The notes under the pieces were generated by a model, which was given only the letters and a program-made list of their open reading frames with translations, searched no databases and was not told the DNA's origin. A stretch of 64,000 nucleotides of DNA from Vicia villosa (Eukaryota > Streptophyta > Magnoliopsida > Fabales > Fabaceae): assembly GCF_029867415.1 (NCBI RefSeq), contig NC_081180.1:150770630-150834629 (forward strand), given 5' to 3'. The translations under genes were made by a program, and so were the position numbers. Positions 59,971 through 64,000 of this stretch are shown here, piece after piece (the first letter of the stretch is position 1; each line of letters opens with the position of its first letter).

Positions 59971-62898
59971 TTAGGCACAGCCAGAAGGTTGTGACTGAGT
60001 TTGAGATGAAGACGATGCTCCACTTCCGAGTGAAAGTTCAGCAAATCCTATAAAGAAGAAATTAGCAAAATATTACAAAACAAAATTAAAATTAACACTT
60101 AAGATAGATAGAAACAATATACCTTTTAAAGCATCTTCAGAAATCTCATAATCTTCAGTAAATTCCAAGTCTTTGAACTGATCTAATGAAGGCCTCAACC
60201 AGTTTTGTGCACAAATAAGAGCCTCGGCCATTTCAGGTTTGAGAGAGCTTCTATATACCTCTAAAACCCTCCCACCAGTGCTAAAAGCACTCTCAGAAGC
60301 CAGAGTTGAAACTGGTGTAGCCATTATATCTCTAACAATTTGGGACAGAATTGGGTATTCTCTAACATTATGTTTCCACCAACTTAGAATGTCAAACTTA
60401 TCTTTATCCTTTTCATTAAACCTTATGCATTTTTCTTTTAAATAGCTCTGCAGCTCAGTTACTTCTTCAACCGAATCCATAGACTTCAAATGTTGCTGAA
60501 AAGCATTCTGTCTAGCTACATGTGCCGGTACTTCGACGCTGGCAGCAGCTTCACCATTAGAAACAGTGGCTGCCATTGCTGGGATACGTCCTTCAACATT
60601 GTCATAGGCTTCTTTGTAAACCATGAAGATTTTGGAGAGATTGTTATTGATCTCTTCTAACAAAGATTTCTTAGTTTCTGAAAGTGGTCCATACATATCA
60701 GTAAAGCACCCGTCCACAAATCGTAACTTATATCGGGGATCAAAAATAACACCCAAATAGAGGAGTTGGTTCATCTTAGTGATATCAATCCAATATTTCT
60801 TAAATTTATCCAACATTTCCTTAGCCACACTAGCAAACAGTTCATTTAGGTCCAAGTTTAATGACTTAAGCTCAACATAAATTCCAGCCAGGAAAGGGAA
60901 AGCTGTATGCAAACTTGCTTTTGTTGAAACAGAAAAAACAGTTGTCGCTTCATAATAATTCTTCAAAAACTTAATAAATACCCTAACATTCTCCCAATCT
61001 TCACTACTAGGGGGGGAATCACCTTCAAAGAAATCCCTATAATCCTCAACCTCATCTTCTAGCTTATCAAAAGCTGATTCATACTTCTCAGCTGCATCTA
61101 ACATCAAATACGTCGAGTTCCAACGAGTTGAAACATCAAGACATACCGACTTCTTGCATGTAATATTGGCATAACCCACACATTCATTGAACTTTAACGC
61201 TCTATGGGGTGAAGATCTTACGTACCTAATCGCATTTCTAACACTTGTAATTGAGGTGCTGGCTACTTTTAATCCATCTCTCACGACCAAATTCAGTATA
61301 TGTGCATAACACCTCATGTGAAATCCAAATCCATCCAAAAAAAGTCCATTCATGTTTCTTATCTTCTGCTCTAAATACTTAACAGCAACATCATTTGATG
61401 CCGCGTTATCTATCGTGATAGTTGAAACGTTTTTCAGCCCCCACTCCTTCAGCACATCCTCAACCTTCTTACCAACTGTTTTACCTCGGTGATTTGGGAT
61501 ACTCGCAAAGCTTATTATCCTTTTTTGGTATTGCTAATCCTTATCTATAAAATGAGCAGTGAGGGTCAGGTAGTTTAGATTTTGAACGGAAGTCTAACAA
61601 TCTGTTGTAATTGCCACTCTATTACAATCAGACTTAAATAATGCTTTCAACCTCACTTTCTCATCAAGATATATTTGAAAACAGTCCCTAGCTATGGTTC
61701 TTCTAGATGGTATTGTAAATTGGGGTTTCATTTGGTAACAAAAGTACTTGAATCCCTCTCCTTCAACTGTTCTAAAGGGCTTCTCATCTAAGATGATAAA
61801 GTAAGCCAACCCTTTTCTACAACCTACAGGATCAAACCTAGAAGATGTTGGAACTAACCCAACTCCCGGAATTGTTGAATATGTCAATATGGTTTGGGTA
61901 GGGTCCGTTGAAAGGTTCAACGGATACTTAGAACATGTTTTCATGTGACTCTTTAAATTTGACGTTCCGTGTTTCTTAGAGTCACACATATATTTTTGAT
62001 GGCAGTATTTACATGCCGCAGTAGCGGGATCACTATCGGGAATAAGATTAAAATGGTCCCATACCTCTGACCTCTTTCTAATAGCATTCGCATTAGCTCT
62101 TCTTCGCTTCCGACCAATAGGAGGCGGATTTGTGCAGACCTCAATGGGTGTTGTTGCTGCTGCTGGTGTTGTTGTTGGAGGATCTTGTTCCATAACTGAA
62201 ACAAAATACATAAGTTATTTGTAAATCAAAGTTCAGAAATACATGTGTTAAACTAGTTAGCTAATAAAAGATTAAATGAATTGGATTCCATGATTGACTA
62301 AATTAGGAAAATTCACATTATACATTATCTTTCCAAAAAAAAAGACTTCGTCAAAGAATGAAACGAGAGATATGGCAATGAATCCACATTGAGTTCTGAG
62401 AAAATGTGGCATTTCAACAAAATAAAATTGAGTCTACTTGCATTTTCTATCTTTTTGGTGTTATTTAGCATTGATTCATTTAAGGGTTTTAAATGGGTGT
62501 CAAAGTTGAATTATCAAAGGCTTCATAAGATAAGAGCAAACATATTCATTAGATAAGAGAAAACAGTGGAACAACGTTTTTGTTCGGCTGAGTAGGGACA
62601 TGACCCAACCAAGTTCTTCAACTAGCATCTTTTGACAGATTAACTAAACTATGGGCATTAGAATTAAATCTACATAACTCGAGAGTCATCCATATTTGAC
62701 ACAAGTTCCTCACAGTCATGGATGATATGATCAATTGCAAAATACATAAGTTAAACTTGTTATACAGAAGCAAACTTGTTGTAACAGAAATTTGCAAACT
62801 TTTTATAGCTAAATCTTAAATAAACTTTTGCTAAACTTACCGTTATTTTGCAAATTTCTAACTCCTTGAACTCCTTGCATACCTTCAACTCCTTGCAT
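59971..62898 (-). pseudogene. hAT (Ac-like, zf-BED) transposase, 3 exons, two amber stops
   Basis: Exons 62898-62841, 62195-60123 and 60047-59971 join with GT-AG introns to about 735 codons. The short first exon reads MQGVEGMQGVQGVRNLQNN; the next starts MEQDPPTTT, with poly-Ala/Thr. A BED zinc finger follows (WDHFNLIPDSDPATAACKYC, CDSKKHGTSNLKSHMKTC). The catalytic region includes ITIDNAASNDVAV, FHMRCYAHILNLVVRDGL and CLDVSTRWNSTYLMLDAAEK. The C-terminal dimerisation domain (about residues 621-686) has LSWWKHNVREYPILSQIVRD, STLASESAFSTGGRV and LICAQNWL. Two TAG codons at about residues 220 (61594-61596) and 240 (61534-61536) stand where Trp is expected; all else is open. An ATG at 62193 alone is the alternative start. 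Confidence 0.92.
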
Positions 62899-63150
62899 AA
62901 CTACCAACATCAGAAGAACTTAACTACATTAGAACTAGCAAAATGAGAACTAATAAAAATTAAAACAGAAGTAAAACAACCTCTTAAACTTCAAAATTTA
63001 TCTCACTTGATCATAACTCCCTGAGTTAAGTCGGAAACCACATGATGAAAATCTGCAATCAAGAGATAAGCATTTCAGAAATTAACACAGAAAGATACAG
63101 AAACCATAAATAAACCAAAGCATTGAAAGAGATAAAGATGAGAGCACTAA
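62899..63150. other. hAT 5-prime subterminal region, non-coding
   Basis: Upstream of the transposase first exon. Probably promoter and 5-prime UTR. No motif that I can name. Confidence 0.5.
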
Positions 63151-63151
63151 C

Positions 63152-63227
63152 TGAGAGATGACGATGGTGAGAGATGACGATGGTGAGAGATGATGATGGT
63201 GAGAGATGACAATGGTGAGAGATGAAG
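63152..63227. repeat. 16-bp minisatellite, 4-5 units
   Basis: GAGAGATGACGATGGT repeated, with single-base variants. Lies in the likely 5-prime region of the hAT transcript. Confidence 0.9.
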
Positions 63228-63624
63228 AGCTGAGAGTGAAACCCCTAGAGGGGGGAGGCGGACAGCGAAGAAAGCAAATATGAGATAACCCTAATCCAAA
63301 CGAAGCATAAACACTCAATTTGGGCCAAAGTGATTTTCATTAAGCCCATAATCCATCAGGTATCATACTATAACTAAAAATAATAAAATAAGATAACATA
63401 CCATCGGTCGGGTCCGGAGTCCGACGGGTGACAAATCCATCACCGAAACCGAACGAATCCACCCATCGTTGTCCATTTCACCTTCTTGCTGCTACCCGTA
63501 GTCCGAAGATAACCGATCCGTGGAACAAATCGCCGTCGGGTTCGGTGGGGTTGTTGCGGGTGGCTTCCGCTTGTCCAGCCCTACTATATACTATAGGGTT
63601 GAATTGAATGAATATGCACTATTA

Positions 63625-63785
63625 GTGTTAGTGTAACATTTTTTATATAGTCAATGCATTACAACCATTCACATATATTATTTTATAAATAATTAAAATA
63701 AAAGTCAAAATTCAATAAATATTTAAGGGTTATGATTGACAGTGAAAAACTGTTTTACATTGTCAGTGTATTTCCATTAAATCCT
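63625..63785. mobile_element. Small MITE, CACTGTCA-type ends (copy 2)
   Basis: Shares ACAACCATTCA, ATAATTAAAATAAAAGTC and the GACAGT...TTTTACA end structure with the element at 12130-12285. Orientation is the same. Confidence 0.65.
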
Positions 63786-64000
63786 ATATACTATAGGGTT
63801 GAATTTTACAACTCATGAACATTGAATTTTTCATTTCACATATTTAATGAAGTACATAAGAATAATAAAAATACTGGTTAGTCTTTAAATTAAAGAAAAC
63901 GGTTCAAATTTAAAAAATTTATTTAAAAAATATTTGTCATTTTGTTATATTTTTTACTTATTTATTTTTATTGTTGAAAATCATTTATTTTAGTTGTTAT
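63786..64000. other. Intergenic AT-rich
   Basis: No gene seen before the window ends. Confidence 0.5.

Larger units (their letters stand above)
57196..63591 (-). mobile_element. hAT transposon (6380 bp) with perfect 8-bp TSD CTATATAC
   Basis: The element proper is 57204-63583. Ends: TAGGGGTGGACAAGCGG (left) and CCGCTTGTCCAGCCCTA (right), inverse apart from one base, matching the TAGGGNTGG hAT terminus. CTATATAC occurs at 57196-57203 and 63584-63591. GC-rich subterminal regions (57210-57380, 63400-63570) contain GGGTCGG/CCGGG-like words where transposase would bind. It contains the transposase gene and, downstream on the same strand, exon-like segments of another gene. Confidence 0.95.

Overview
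This window is plant nuclear DNA, most likely from a large-genome legume (Fabaceae, Vicia/Pisum/Lathyrus/Medicago-like). The reasons are its AT-rich composition, the GT-AG introns, an intact plant-specific NAC gene, Ogre-type Ty3/gypsy LTRs with their tRNA-Arg-like primer site, and MITE and SINE families that I recognise from legumes. No bacterial or organellar genes, rRNA, tRNA or CRISPR were seen. Only one gene looks functional: a three-exon NAC transcription factor at 13441-16498 (+). Nearly everything else is transposable elements in several nested layers.

Layout. 1-13.3 kb: decayed non-LTR retrotransposons (LINE on + at 1.3-3.1 kb, LINE tail at 6.6 kb, RTE-like element at 7.3-8.6 kb split by a foldback MITE, LINE on - at 9.9-11.1 kb), a hAT-type non-autonomous element, a SINE-like unit with a duplicated tail, a candidate TRIM, and several long (AT)n arrays. 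13.3-16.6 kb: the NAC gene. 17.1-19.4 kb: Copia gag and LTR remnant on -, with a Harbinger-type MITE inside. 19.42-30.98 kb: a non-autonomous LTR element (LARD) with 5-bp target duplications (GGCCA). Its right LTR is split by a 3.9-kb Ogre-type solo LTR that has its own 5-bp duplication (TTAAG). 31.2-33.2 kb: Ty3/gypsy pol fragment. 33.2-40.35 kb: a second LARD-like element whose two LTRs match only in part. 40.57-40.74 kb: an orphan coding exon.

40.85-48.31 kb: a Mutator-like element (MULE) carrying a plant-mobile-domain (PMD) gene and interrupted by an Ogre 5-prime end. 48.9-49.8 kb: a small terminal-inverted-repeat element. 50.1-53.4 kb: a PIF/Harbinger element with both its Myb-like and DDE genes, each broken by frameshifts. 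53.52-56.74 kb: a compact second MULE with a nearly whole PMD gene and palindromic 20-mers in its ends. 57.20-63.58 kb: a complete hAT element with a perfect 8-bp target duplication, a transposase spoiled by only two amber codons, and exon-like segments that look captured from a host gene.

The strongest leads are the two MULEs that pair a PMD gene with arrays of palindromic repeats (a different motif in each), and the hAT element with captured exons. All coordinates come from reading the sequence by eye. TIR and TSD statements are direct readings; family names rest on remembered motifs and were not database-checked.
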